The notes under the pieces were generated by a model that ran no database searches, had not been told where the DNA came from, and saw nothing but the letters and a program-made list of their open reading frames with translations. Shown here one piece after another: positions 46,982 to 54,672 of a stretch of DNA of 64,000 nt. A program made the translations under genes and the position numbers. The stretch is taken from assembly GCA_027075325.1 (NCBI GenBank), contig JALTBN010000043.1:1634-65633 (forward strand), given 5' to 3'. Numbering within the stretch: position 1 is the stretch's first letter; every line of letters starts with the position of its first letter. This DNA is from Thermococcus sp. Lineage in GTDB: Archaea; Methanobacteriota_B; Thermococci; Thermococcales; Thermococcaceae.

Positions 46982-47569
46982 ATGGAGGAAAAGAAAAAAG
47001 CGAGCGAAGGACAGCTCGTTCTTCCAGGGGACTACCTCGGAGTCATCGAAGAATACCTACCGGGGGAAGGCGTTAAAGAAGAAAACGGGGAGCTCATAGC
47101 CACACGGACGGGTAAAGTAAGGATTGACCCTGAGAGGATGGAGATTCACGTTGATCCGGTTACGGATGTCCCACCCCTTCCAGAGGTCGGGGACATAGTC
47201 CTGGGACGCATCATTGAGGTAAGAGGACAGAACGCCCTGGTGGAGCTGATAAGCATAGAGGGAAAGAAAGGGCGGGATATAGCCACCTCCAGGATTGCAG
47301 GCATACACGTTTCACAGGTTAGAAACGGTTTCGTGGAAGACCTCACGAAGGAGTTCCGCATAGGCGACATAGTGAGGGCAAGGGTAATATCCAACGAGAA
47401 GAGTCCCATCCAGCTCACCACCAAAGCTCCTGACCTGGGGGTGGTCTACGCCCTGTGCTCAAGATGCAGAACCCCCCTGATAAGACGCGGGAACCAGCTC
47501 ATCTGCCCGAAGTGCGGCAACGTTGAAACAAGGAAGCTCTCCACCCTCTACCGCAAGCTGGTGGTCTGA
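46982..47569 (+). CDS. csl4: Exosome RNA-binding subunit Csl4
   Basis: 195 aa from ATG 46982 (GAGGTGA 5 nt upstream). N-terminal domain LVLPGDYLGVIEEYLPGEGV; central S1 domain PPLPEVGDIVLGRIIEVRGQ to LTTK; C-terminal zinc ribbon CSRCRTPLIRRGNQLICPKC. Caps the Rrp41/Rrp42 ring, recruiting RNA and partners such as DnaG. First gene of the csl4-DUF2067-rpoL operon, with a CTTAAAAAA TATA-like box near 46942. Confidence 0.95.
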   Translation: MEEKKKASEGQLVLPGDYLGVIEEYLPGEGVKEENGELIATRTGKVRIDPERMEIHVDPVTDVPPLPEVGDIVLGRIIEVRGQNALVELISIEGKKGRDIATSRIAGIHVSQVRNGFVEDLTKEFRIGDIVRARVISNEKSPIQLTTKAPDLGVVYALCSRCRTPLIRRGNQLICPKCGNVETRKLSTLYRKLVV

Positions 47570-48217
47570 ATGGCAAGGGCAAAGCGGGTGATAACGATAC
47601 ACGTAAGGGACGAGCGCGAAAAGGAGGAGTTCATGCGGGAGCTTCAGAGGCTGAACCTCCCAGCGTTCATATACGTCCACGGTAAACTCGATTCAATCAA
47701 AATAAACGTCCAGGGAACTAAGGACGAGATAAGGGAGGCCATCGGAAAAATACGAGCGATCCACAACAGGGTAAGGGCAAAGCTCTCCCCCGACAGGGGT
47801 GGCCTCTACCACTACGCTCCAGACGACCTCTTCAGGGACGCCGGAACCAGCGTATCAATTCCCATAATCGTCAAAACCCTCGAACTGATGGGGGAGACGG
47901 TGAGACTGAAGGAAGACGGGAGCGAGATAGTATCATCCGTCCCGTGGGAGGAGCTCGTGAAAATCGTTAAAAACCTGGGGGAGACCCTCTCAGAGATCTC
48001 CCTCCAGACCACAAGGCAGATAAGGGAGGTCGTCCTTCCCGTCTCCGTGGCCTTTGGGATGGAGCCGGAAGACGTTCTCAACCTCCTCGTGGAGCTCGGC
48101 GCAGCTGAATGGAAGGAGGATAAGTTTAAATACGAACTCGTTAAGAACAAGGAGCATGCCCTGGAAATGCTGATACGTCATCTTGAGGAGGAAGAAGGTG
48201 ATAGCGATGAAGATTGA
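47570..48217 (+). CDS. DUF2067 family protein
   Basis: 215 aa, ATG directly after the csl4 stop (TGAATG). N-terminal part is a small alpha/beta module ([40 protein letters not shown]). The C-terminal part is helical, ending in an acidic tail ([10 protein letters not shown]). Conserved in archaea next to csl4 and rpoL, which suggests a link to RNA synthesis or decay. No catalytic residues recognised. Confidence 0.82.
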   Translation: MARAKRVITIHVRDEREKEEFMRELQRLNLPAFIYVHGKLDSIKINVQGTKDEIREAIGKIRAIHNRVRAKLSPDRGGLYHYAPDDLFRDAGTSVSIPIIVKTLELMGETVRLKEDGSEIVSSVPWEELVKIVKNLGETLSEISLQTTRQIREVVLPVSVAFGMEPEDVLNLLVELGAAEWKEDKFKYELVKNKEHALEMLIRHLEEEEGDSDED

Positions 48218-48494
48218 GGTCATAAAGAGGGAGGGGAACACACTTGAGTTCTACCTTGAGGGAGAAGATCACACGTTCGCAAACCTTCTCGTGGAAACCC
48301 TCCACGAGGACGAGCACGTCAAGTTTGCGGCCTACTCCATAGATCACCCTATACTCATGGCCAGGAAGCCGAGGTTCAAGGTCATCACCGACGGAGAGAA
48401 AAAGCCGGAGGAAGCCCTTGAAAAGGCCGCTCAGAAGATATTCGACAGGGCGAGAGAAGTGCTGGATGAATGGAACACTGCCACAAGCTCCTGA
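48207..48494 (+). CDS. rpoL: DNA-directed RNA polymerase subunit L
   Basis: 95 aa from ATG 48207 (GGTGAT 4 nt upstream), overlapping the DUF2067 gene by 11 bp; the track start is 8 codons too early. [20 protein letters not shown] and [12 protein letters not shown] are the Rpb11/L signature. Dimerises with subunit D to start polymerase assembly. A T-rich stretch (CCTTTTTATTC) follows the stop as a probable terminator. Confidence 0.96.
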   Translation: MKIEVIKREGNTLEFYLEGEDHTFANLLVETLHEDEHVKFAAYSIDHPILMARKPRFKVITDGEKKPEEALEKAAQKIFDRAREVLDEWNTATSS

Positions 48495-48548
48495 ACCTTT
48501 TTATTCTACGGCGGAATTTTTTTAAAGGTATGGAGTACATTTTCAAAC

Positions 48549-49889
48549 ATGAATAAGTTGAAATTCAAAGGTTCCATTGAGCCGGTACACGCCCTTATCG
48601 CGGTCATCGCCGTTGCCCTGCTGGTGAGGGTTTACCTTGCCCCGTTCTCCACCGGCAGCGACATCCCCCAGTTCTACGGTTTCGGGAATACCATGCTGCA
48701 CCATCCCCTTAACTTCTACGCCTACGCCTCGGGAGACCACTGGAACACGGAGGGGTGGCCATATAACTGGCCCTACGTATACGGCCCGGTCCTCGCTTAC
48801 CTCCTGGCCTTCCTCCGCCTCCTGGGAATTGGAAACATCAAATATTTCTGGGACTCCAGCGGGTATCACGTCTACATCGCCCGTTCGTGGGTGGTGGCTG
48901 TTAAATCGCTCTTCATCGCGGCGGACATAGGCATAGCCGTGGTTCTGTATGCGTACACCTGGAGAAAACTCAAAAACGGATGGGCGGGGGTTCTCCTCGC
49001 GGCCCTCTACCTTTTCAATCCGATGGTGATATACGTCTCGTCGATATACGGAATGTTCGACGGTATAGCAACCATGTTCTTCCTGCTGGCCATGTATCTC
49101 CTCAAAGCCGGAAACAAAAAGCTCGGTTACGCCCTCATAGGATTCAGCCTCGCAGTCAAACACACCATTCTCTTTCCCGCATTAATAATCATGTGGGACG
49201 CTTTCCTCAAAGGAAAATGGAGGGGCATTGCAGAATCTCTAAAGCCGTTCCTGGCCGGTGCCCTCATACCCTTCGCTCCGTTCCTCCTCAAGCCCTCATC
49301 CCTCATGAAAATCCCGAAGTTAATGCGCGGGATGGAGCCCGGCTATACGTATCCCATCTCGTACAACCTCAACGGAATAGTGAGCCTCCTGACGTACGTG
49401 CACGATAAAGCGGGAATAGACACGACATTCTACATGAAGCACTGGTGGCTCTTCTCTCTGGCTGCCCTCGGGGCGGTTCTCATCATCCACTCAAAGACCA
49501 GAAACATCGAGCTGTCGGTGGCGCTCTCATATGCCGCGTTTCTCCTGACGTACTGGCGTGTTAACACCCAGTATACCCTTCCGTTCTTCGCTTTTATGAC
49601 TCTCGCCCTAGTTTCATCGGACTGGCCCACCCGCGTCGTTGAGGTACTCGCAGGGATTCCCCCCGCGTTATGGCCGGTAATGTTCCCGACGAGCTTCTGG
49701 TTCCACGTCCATTTTGAGAACCCAAACTGGAACATGGTAAAGTTTATCGACCGCCACACACTCATGGTCTTTGACACGTGGCCCTTCGTTGAGCTCTCCC
49801 TGACCTTCACGTTCCTGCTCTTCGCGTTGATTGTATGGGCTCTCGCCACAGCCCTGTCCGGAGGATGCAAAAATGGAGAACCTGCCTGA
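48549..49889 (+). CDS. GT-C fold glycosyltransferase, dolichyl-phosphate-sugar type
   Basis: 446 aa with about 10-11 membrane segments. After TM1, the first outer loop begins FSTGSDIPQFYGFGNTM, where the acidic residue is in the place of the GT-C catalytic Asp. NWPYVYGPVLAYLLAFLRL, YLFNPMVIYVSSIYGMFDGI and SLAVKHTILFPAL are typical of PIG-M/DUF2029-like mannosyltransferases. Probably adds a sugar from a dolichyl-phosphate donor to a glycolipid or lipid-linked oligosaccharide outside the membrane. Donor and acceptor unknown. Overlaps the next gene by 17 bp. Confidence 0.78.
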   Translation: MNKLKFKGSIEPVHALIAVIAVALLVRVYLAPFSTGSDIPQFYGFGNTMLHHPLNFYAYASGDHWNTEGWPYNWPYVYGPVLAYLLAFLRLLGIGNIKYFWDSSGYHVYIARSWVVAVKSLFIAADIGIAVVLYAYTWRKLKNGWAGVLLAALYLFNPMVIYVSSIYGMFDGIATMFFLLAMYLLKAGNKKLGYALIGFSLAVKHTILFPALIIMWDAFLKGKWRGIAESLKPFLAGALIPFAPFLLKPSSLMKIPKLMRGMEPGYTYPISYNLNGIVSLLTYVHDKAGIDTTFYMKHWWLFSLAALGAVLIIHSKTRNIELSVALSYAAFLLTYWRVNTQYTLPFFAFMTLALVSSDWPTRVVEVLAGIPPALWPVMFPTSFWFHVHFENPNWNMVKFIDRHTLMVFDTWPFVELSLTFTFLLFALIVWALATALSGGCKNGEPA

Positions 49890-50280
49890 GGGGATAACCT
49901 ACGAAAAGGATTTCAGAGACAAGGGGCTGGCCACCCTCGGCGACTCACTGGCCAACTTCATCTACTCCGTCGCCCTGAGTGAGTACACCGGGAAACCCAC
50001 TGGGGGAAGGGTTCCGAACGCGGCCTTTGCCATAGCCCTGGAAAGGGCAGGCTTAAAGGACATAATCCCCCGGAGAACGGACAAACACGGAAAGGGGGAT
50101 ATAGCTGAGGCCCTCCTGGCGTACGCCTGGCTCCAAGGGGAAATAAGCGTGGAGGAGGCAGCAGGGATACTATCCCACAACTTTACGGACGACGTCCTTC
50201 ACAGGTACAGGAACAAAGAAGCCCTTGGAAAAGCCCTGGGGGAGCTGTTCAAAGTTATAAAAGAGCGGCTCGGCCTCTAA
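49873..50280 (+). CDS. Ribonuclease III-like family protein
   Basis: 135 aa from ATG 49873; the longer track version runs through the upstream gene. KGLATLGDSLANFIYSVALS resembles the RNase III signature (LExLGDS), and DKHGKGDIAEALLAYAWLQG resembles its D..EA helix. There is no double-stranded RNA-binding domain, as in Mini-III. It matches my memory of an archaeal family annotated ribonuclease III-like from Pyrococcus structures. The first catalytic Glu position is uncertain (KGLATLGDS has no Glu at the usual site), so cleavage activity is unproven. Confidence 0.72.
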   Translation: MENLPEGITYEKDFRDKGLATLGDSLANFIYSVALSEYTGKPTGGRVPNAAFAIALERAGLKDIIPRRTDKHGKGDIAEALLAYAWLQGEISVEEAAGILSHNFTDDVLHRYRNKEALGKALGELFKVIKERLGL

Positions 50281-50846
50281 ATCTTCGGTTTCAGTACCCC
50301 TTTCCTCTTCAACCCCTCGTACGCCCTTCTGAGGGCTTCCCGTATAATGTACCGCTTGTTCATTCCACCGAGCTTTCGGGCGGCCCTTCGGAGGCTTCCT
50401 GAACGGAGGAAGAGTTCAAGGAGTCTCCTATCCTCTTCGGGAAGGTCAAGGTATTTCAGGGCCTTCTCCGCTATTTCCAGCGGGGTGTTGCCTTCGTATG
50501 CATAGTCAGAGGAAGTTGGGGGTCTCTCGAACTTTTCAACGAGTCTAAAGCGTATTACATGGGCTGGTGAGTCGGGCAAAACTTCCTTATAATGGGTTTT
50601 GAGTGCGTTGAGGAGTTCCTTTCTGCTTGAGAATCCGTCCAGGAAGGCGTCCTCCTCCGTCAGCTCGCCCACAGGTTTGCTCTCGATGCCCTCAATCACA
50701 GCCCTCCCGATGGCGTAGCCACCGGAATGTATCACCACCTCATCCCCTTCCTCAAGGTTGGGCCGCCTTCCAAGCCTGACCGTCGCCCTCTTCCGCCCGC
50801 TTAGTATGGCCCTGGCGTACCTTCCGTCAAACTCAAGGTGCTTCAT
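50277..50846 (-). CDS. ASCH domain protein with C-terminal helix-turn-helix
   Basis: 189 aa. Residues 1-110 are an ASCH domain of the PUA-like fold (YARAILSGRKRATVRLGRRP, EEGDEVVIHSGGYAIGRAVI). The C-terminal half is helical, with ELFLRSGSLRRAARKLGGMN and KRYIIREALRRAYEGL resembling a helix-turn-helix. ASCH proteins bind RNA or modified nucleosides and some are amidohydrolases or nucleases. GGTGAT precedes the ATG by 3 nt. Ends with a 4-bp convergent overlap with the RNase III-like gene and starts 4 nt after the second ASCH gene. Confidence 0.85.
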   Translation of the reverse strand: MKHLEFDGRYARAILSGRKRATVRLGRRPNLEEGDEVVIHSGGYAIGRAVIEGIESKPVGELTEEDAFLDGFSSRKELLNALKTHYKEVLPDSPAHVIRFRLVEKFERPPTSSDYAYEGNTPLEIAEKALKYLDLPEEDRRLLELFLRSGSLRRAARKLGGMNKRYIIREALRRAYEGLKRKGVLKPKI

Positions 50847-50850
50847 GCTA

Positions 50851-51189
50851 TCACCTTTTAGGACCCAGGAGCTTGAACCTTATGGCTATTACCCCGTAGC
50901 GGTTCTCCTTCCACTTTGGGTAAAGGCCGTGAAAGCGCTTCAGGGCCCTCTCAAACCCCGGATCGTCGGGGAATATCTTCGCTATCGGCTCCTCCCTGAG
51001 GGCCTGTCTGAATGTCTCGTAGCGCTTGACCCCCGTAACGACCGCAGGAACCTCATCATTAAATATTATCTTGTCCCCTGGCTTTATATCCCTGAACTGT
51101 GGATAATTCGCCCTTACTTCAATCCTCTTCTCACCGGACTTTATGTAGTCCAGGTATTCCTCACGAACTCTCAGTCGGTACACTTTCAT
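50851..51189 (-). CDS. Small ASCH domain protein
   Basis: 112 aa if ATG 51189 is used ([20 protein letters not shown]); ATGs at 51195 and 51204 are alternatives. A single ASCH/PUA-like domain: [37 protein letters not shown] and a C-terminal strand [12 protein letters not shown]. It is the first gene of a two-gene unit whose other member is also an ASCH protein but shows little residue identity, so they are probably distant paralogues. Likely RNA or nucleotide binding. Confidence 0.82.
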   Translation of the reverse strand: MKVYRLRVREEYLDYIKSGEKRIEVRANYPQFRDIKPGDKIIFNDEVPAVVTGVKRYETFRQALREEPIAKIFPDDPGFERALKRFHGLYPKWKENRYGVIAIRFKLLGPKR

Positions 51190-51260
51190 GCTCATCCCAG
51201 CCATAATCCGGGGGAAACTTTTAAATCTAATCGAAGCGAAATTAATCCGGAGCTGATAAT

Positions 51261-51443
51261 ATGATCAAAGTGAGAGGATACAGGCGGGCCCAGAGTGCCA
51301 TTGAATACCTCTTCATGCTTGCGGCGGCGCTGATACTCGTGGCCATCGCGCTGAAGGCAGTCATGGACAGCACTGACTACCTGGAAAAGAACGTCTCGAA
51401 CTACACCAGCGTTGTCAGGAAGAAGATTCTTGAGAACCTGTGA
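51261..51443 (+). CDS. Class III signal peptide mini-pilin
   Basis: 60 aa. [20 protein letters not shown] fits the class III signal peptide motif QxSxExxxL: a short basic leader, Gln at the processing site, then a hydrophobic helix that forms the pilus core. Cleavage before Gln-11 would leave about 50 residues. After the helix there is a short hydrophilic segment ([18 protein letters not shown]). This is a type IV-like pilin or pseudopilin. The matching A24 peptidase is encoded 22 nt downstream on the same strand. Confidence 0.88.
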   Translation: MIKVRGYRRAQSAIEYLFMLAAALILVAIALKAVMDSTDYLEKNVSNYTSVVRKKILENL

Positions 51444-51465
51444 ATGCTTCTTTGGGGATGGTACC

Positions 51466-52695
51466 ATGCTGGCTTATGAGGCAGTTGTCCTCATCGTTGG
51501 TTCCATCATGGGGATTCTAACGTCATACACCGATATCAAGACCGGTTTCATCTTTGACAACCATGCTTTTCCCCTCTTGGGCATAATCGAACGCATTAGA
51601 GGAGCGACAGAGGAAGGAGAAGAGGAGGAACTTCCCCTCCCCCAGTGGGTTGGAAAGGTTATTGTTCCGGCAGCTGAAATCGGGATTCTCCTCTACCTTT
51701 ACCTCGGGCTCAGCAAAGGAAGCATTCTCCTGGCCTTATCGGGTTTAATAGGGCTGATTGTTGGCTTTATCCTAGGCATGGTTCTCTACTACGCCGGGGC
51801 GTGGGCCTCTGGAGATGTCGTGGTTCTGGCGGCCTTCTCAGCGCTCCTGCCCCTCCCCCTGAGCTATGCGAGGGTGGTGGCTCCATACGAAAGCACCTAT
51901 CCCCTTTACCCACTTTCTATCCTCTTCAACAGCATCCTCGCAGTTTTTCCGTTCCTCTTCTTTTACGCACTCGGCGTCCTCCTGGTGAGGAAGGAAACGG
52001 AGGAGCTCAAGGCAGTCTTCACCGAAGGGCTCACTTTGACTCTGGAGGTCTCTCTGTGGATAATGGCCGGGATAGGGTTGGCTATAGTCCTCGAGAACCG
52101 CGGGATTGCACTCAACCCGGTAATTAAGTACCTCCTCACTCTGGCCATCATAGCAGTGTTCGGGAAGTACAAGAAGGCGGGAGACGCAGTGGGTCTCGCC
52201 GTACTGGGATACCTCATCTACGCGGGTGGCGCCGATGTAGTCTACGCTTACGGGAAGCTCTTCGCGGTTCTGTACGTCTTCAAGGTGTTCTTCTCGGTCG
52301 TTAAGGTTCTCCGCAAAAAGGCCCTCGTGGAGGAGGTTCCCGTGGAGGAGCTCAGGGAATGGGATATACTGGGGGAGACAATATACATCAACGGAGATGA
52401 CATCGTCCGCGACAGGCGTGATTTCTTCGAGGTTCTGAAGGAGGCTGTGCTCTCCGGGAACTTAAAGGCCCTCTCAGGCACCCAGCGGGACGTTATAGCA
52501 TCCCCAAGCGCTGAGGGACTCAGTGGGGAGCAGATAGAAAAGCTCAAAGAATTCGTCCGCGAAGGGAAGCTGGAAAACAGGTTTCTCAGAAAGAAGTCGA
52601 TGCCCTTCGCACCCAGCATCTTCCTCGGTTTTCTCATCTCGGCCCTCTGGGGCGACATCTTCTGGTGGCTGATACTTAAGACGGCAGGCCTCTGA
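51466..52695 (+). CDS. A24 family prepilin peptidase with C-terminal domain
   Basis: 409 aa from ATG 51466 (GGGGATGG upstream); the longer track start lies inside the pilin gene. Membrane aspartyl peptidase: first catalytic Asp in TSYTDIKTGFIFD near residue 22, second in GAWASGDVVVLAAF near 120, where ASGD replaces the common GxGD. About ten membrane segments are followed by a cytoplasmic domain (residues about 280-385, EELREWDILGETIYINGDDI) and a final helix. This longer form with a C-terminal domain is known in Thermococcales and in EppA-like enzymes. Probably cleaves the neighbouring class III pilin. Confidence 0.9.
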   Translation: MLAYEAVVLIVGSIMGILTSYTDIKTGFIFDNHAFPLLGIIERIRGATEEGEEEELPLPQWVGKVIVPAAEIGILLYLYLGLSKGSILLALSGLIGLIVGFILGMVLYYAGAWASGDVVVLAAFSALLPLPLSYARVVAPYESTYPLYPLSILFNSILAVFPFLFFYALGVLLVRKETEELKAVFTEGLTLTLEVSLWIMAGIGLAIVLENRGIALNPVIKYLLTLAIIAVFGKYKKAGDAVGLAVLGYLIYAGGADVVYAYGKLFAVLYVFKVFFSVVKVLRKKALVEEVPVEELREWDILGETIYINGDDIVRDRRDFFEVLKEAVLSGNLKALSGTQRDVIASPSAEGLSGEQIEKLKEFVREGKLENRFLRKKSMPFAPSIFLGFLISALWGDIFWWLILKTAGL

Positions 52696-52697
52696 AA

Positions 52698-52754
52698 GGG
52701 TCGGGGAAGGGCGTGCTCATCACACATCAGCAAAGCAAAAGCTCGTCATCCCCC
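52698..52754 (-). ncRNA. C/D box guide sRNA (2'-O-methylation guide)
   Basis: Minus strand, 5' to 3': GGGGG, C box ATGACGA (one change from RTGATGA), 12-nt guide GCTTTTGCTTTG, D' box CTGA, 3-nt spacer TGT, perfect C' box GTGATGA, 12-nt guide GCACGCCCTTCC, D box CCGA (one change from CTGA), CCC. The 5' GGG and 3' CCC can form the terminal stem. Both guides have the archaeal 12-nt length. It lies in the 78-nt gap between convergent genes, 19 nt downstream of the HAD gene's stop on the same strand, so it could be released from that transcript. Confidence 0.75.
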
Positions 52755-52773
52755 TTCTCTTCCGTTGTGGGAA

Positions 52774-53397
52774 TCACCCCTCAATGAGACCACGGATTAT
52801 CTCAACGACCTCTTGAAGGCTCTCGACAACGTGGTCCCCCTCAACACCTTCGTGTGGGTTTATGGCTATGCTGACGTCTGCCTCACTGAACATTGCTATG
52901 TCGTTGTAGCCGTCTCCAACGGCGACCGTGAGCTCCGGCTGCAACTTCTCCTTCAGGCGGCGGAGAATTGGTCCCTTTCCAGTGAAATCTACGTGGGGAT
53001 AAACCTCACCAGTTAGAACCCCATTCTCATCAAAAACGAGCTCGTTAGCGAACACGTAATCCGCCCCAAGCTCCCGCCCCACCCTGCTCGCAAGGCACAT
53101 CAAGCCGCTGCTCAGAATGGCGGTTTTAAATTCGTTTCTCCTCAGGAACTCAAAGAGCTCCTCCGCCCCCTCCATGTACTCAACGGATTGCACCCACTCC
53201 AGTATCTCCTCCTTCAGGTGTCCCCTCCACAGGGAGGCATCCAGTCTGGCCCACGTTGCGTAGTCGATTTCACCGTCGAAGAACATCCGGGCATACTCGC
53301 TGCCCTTGTTCCACGTTCCAAATCGCTTGTGGAGCTCCACCCATCCCGAAACGGATTTAACGAGGGTTCCCTCAAGATCGAAAGCCGCCAGTCTCAT
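52774..53397 (-). CDS. HAD-IB phosphatase, phosphoserine-phosphatase-like
   Basis: 207 aa. HAD motif I FDLEGTLVK (Asp nucleophile; the second acidic position is Glu), motif II AILSSGLMCLA, motif III lysine in FTGKGPILRRL, motif IV VAVGDGYNDIAMF. The helical cap between residues 15 and 75 is of the C1 type seen in SerB. DLEGT in place of DxDGT is common in Thermococcales members. Substrate could be phosphoserine or another small phosphate ester. GGTGAG precedes the ATG. Confidence 0.87.
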   Translation of the reverse strand: MRLAAFDLEGTLVKSVSGWVELHKRFGTWNKGSEYARMFFDGEIDYATWARLDASLWRGHLKEEILEWVQSVEYMEGAEELFEFLRRNEFKTAILSSGLMCLASRVGRELGADYVFANELVFDENGVLTGEVYPHVDFTGKGPILRRLKEKLQPELTVAVGDGYNDIAMFSEADVSIAINPHEGVEGDHVVESLQEVVEIIRGLIEG

Positions 53398-53444
53398 ATT
53401 CTCACCTCATCCCATTGAGCCCACCCGTTTATAAACCTCCCGCG

Positions 53445-53463
53445 GGATATAACTTAAATATCC
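53445..53463. promoter_or_regulatory. Inverted repeat on the promoter of the KaiC-like operon
   Basis: GGATAT-AACTTAA-ATATCC: perfect 6-bp arms around a TATA-like centre, about 20 nt before the GTG at 53483. Either a symmetric TATA element or an operator. On the other strand GTTTATAAAC (about 53428-53437) probably serves the HAD gene. Confidence 0.45.
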
Positions 53464-53482
53464 AAACACCGTAGTGGTCACG

Positions 53483-54208
53483 GTGAAAAAGGTGGTATAC
53501 GTCGGTGAGATATTAAAGACTCTCGAACGTGTTCCCTCCGGAATCCAGGGGCTGGATGAGATCATAGGCGGGGGCTTTCTTCCGGGGAGGGTTTACCTCA
53601 TCACGGGGCCGCCGGGAAGCGGTAAAACCACCATCGGGGTTCAATTCCTGGTGGAAGGTGCAAAAAACGGGGATAAAGGTACGTTCATCTCCCTGGTTGA
53701 GAACCCCAAAATCATAGTGCAGGACATGCTACGCTACAATTTTGGCCTGTTAGGGTACCTCCAGTCCAAGACTATAACCTTCCACGACCTCGGAAGCAGG
53801 CTCCTGCGCACCGAATACCGCCTCACCTGGAACGAGCTCTTCAACACGATTCTCCAGATAATCGACGAGGAAGGGGCAAAGAGGGTTGTTATTGACTCCT
53901 TCACATCTATGGAACACCTCGTTAAAGATCCCGATAACAAGCGCTGGGCGCTGGGACGGTTCATTAGGGCCCTCCAGGAACTGGAAATCACAACACTGAT
54001 AACGTCGGAGATGCTCCAGGGTGACGCATACACAGATGAACACTACCTCACCGACGGCGTCATAGTGATACATCACTTCATGAGGAATTACCAGATGGTG
54101 AGGGCCATCCAGGTGCTGAAAATGCACGGTGTACCCCACGACAGCAACATGAAGAGGGTAAGGTTCACGGATGATGGAGTGAGGGTCTACCAGGAGGCCC
54201 CGTTCTGA
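53483..54208 (+). CDS. RAD55/KaiC-family ATPase
   Basis: 241 aa from GTG 53483; GTG 53474 is the alternative and neither has a strong ribosome site. RecA fold: VPSGIQGLDEIIGGGFLPGR, Walker A GPPGSGKTT near residue 43, Walker B KRVVIDSFTSME near 135, and a LKMHGVPHDSNMKRVRF C-terminal strand pair. Single KaiC domain, the type often linked in archaea to signalling, motility or transcription regulators. First gene of an apparent operon with a helical protein and an M28-like peptidase. Confidence 0.9.
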   Translation: MKKVVYVGEILKTLERVPSGIQGLDEIIGGGFLPGRVYLITGPPGSGKTTIGVQFLVEGAKNGDKGTFISLVENPKIIVQDMLRYNFGLLGYLQSKTITFHDLGSRLLRTEYRLTWNELFNTILQIIDEEGAKRVVIDSFTSMEHLVKDPDNKRWALGRFIRALQELEITTLITSEMLQGDAYTDEHYLTDGVIVIHHFMRNYQMVRAIQVLKMHGVPHDSNMKRVRFTDDGVRVYQEAPF

Positions 54209-54218
54209 GGTGGTTATA

Positions 54219-54671
54219 ATGGGGAGAAAAAACGGAATTAAAGCTAAAGAAGAGGTTCGCGAACTCCTTGAGGAAGCCTACAACCTGGGCTACTTCATGG
54301 GCTATGGAGGGCACAGTGACTGGGTTGGTTGGGCCAGGGAGCAGAGAGAAGGACTGTACAAAAAAGCAGAGGAGCTGGGTGTTTACCCCCTCGTGAAGGA
54401 TGCCTACGCCAGGGGAAAGGAGGACGGCGCGAAGAAAAGGGAGGAGGACATTCACCTGGGACTCATAGAAAAGGGCAGGATAACCGAGGAAGTCAAGGCA
54501 AAGCCTAAGATATCCGCTCCCCCGGAGAGAACCGCCGAACCTGCAGAAGAGAAGATTAGAGCGGAATTCGCTCGCTTCCTTCAGACAACGAAGCTCGTTC
54601 TCCCGCCTGAGTTTCTGGATACGCTTAAGCACCTTGAGCTGCCCAAAATGCTGAAGCTGGGGGAGGAGTAA
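54219..54671 (+). CDS. Hypothetical helical protein in the KaiC-like operon
   Basis: 150 aa from ATG 54219 (GAGGTGG 5 nt upstream), 10 nt after the ATPase stop. Mostly helical and charged. The N-terminal half has Gly/aromatic-rich LGYFMGYGGHSDWVGWAREQ; a Pro/Lys linker (KAKPKISAPPERTAEPAEEK) follows, then a C-terminal helical segment with LVLPPEFLDTLKHLELPKML. No known domain recognised. Its coupling to a KaiC-like ATPase suggests a partner or effector. Confidence 0.75.
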   Translation: MGRKNGIKAKEEVRELLEEAYNLGYFMGYGGHSDWVGWAREQREGLYKKAEELGVYPLVKDAYARGKEDGAKKREEDIHLGLIEKGRITEEVKAKPKISAPPERTAEPAEEKIRAEFARFLQTTKLVLPPEFLDTLKHLELPKMLKLGEE

Positions 54672-54672
54672 G

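Noticed and set aside
48543-49163. 206-aa ORF antisense to the GT-C glycosyltransferase
   Set aside because: Antisense shadow with no ribosome site.
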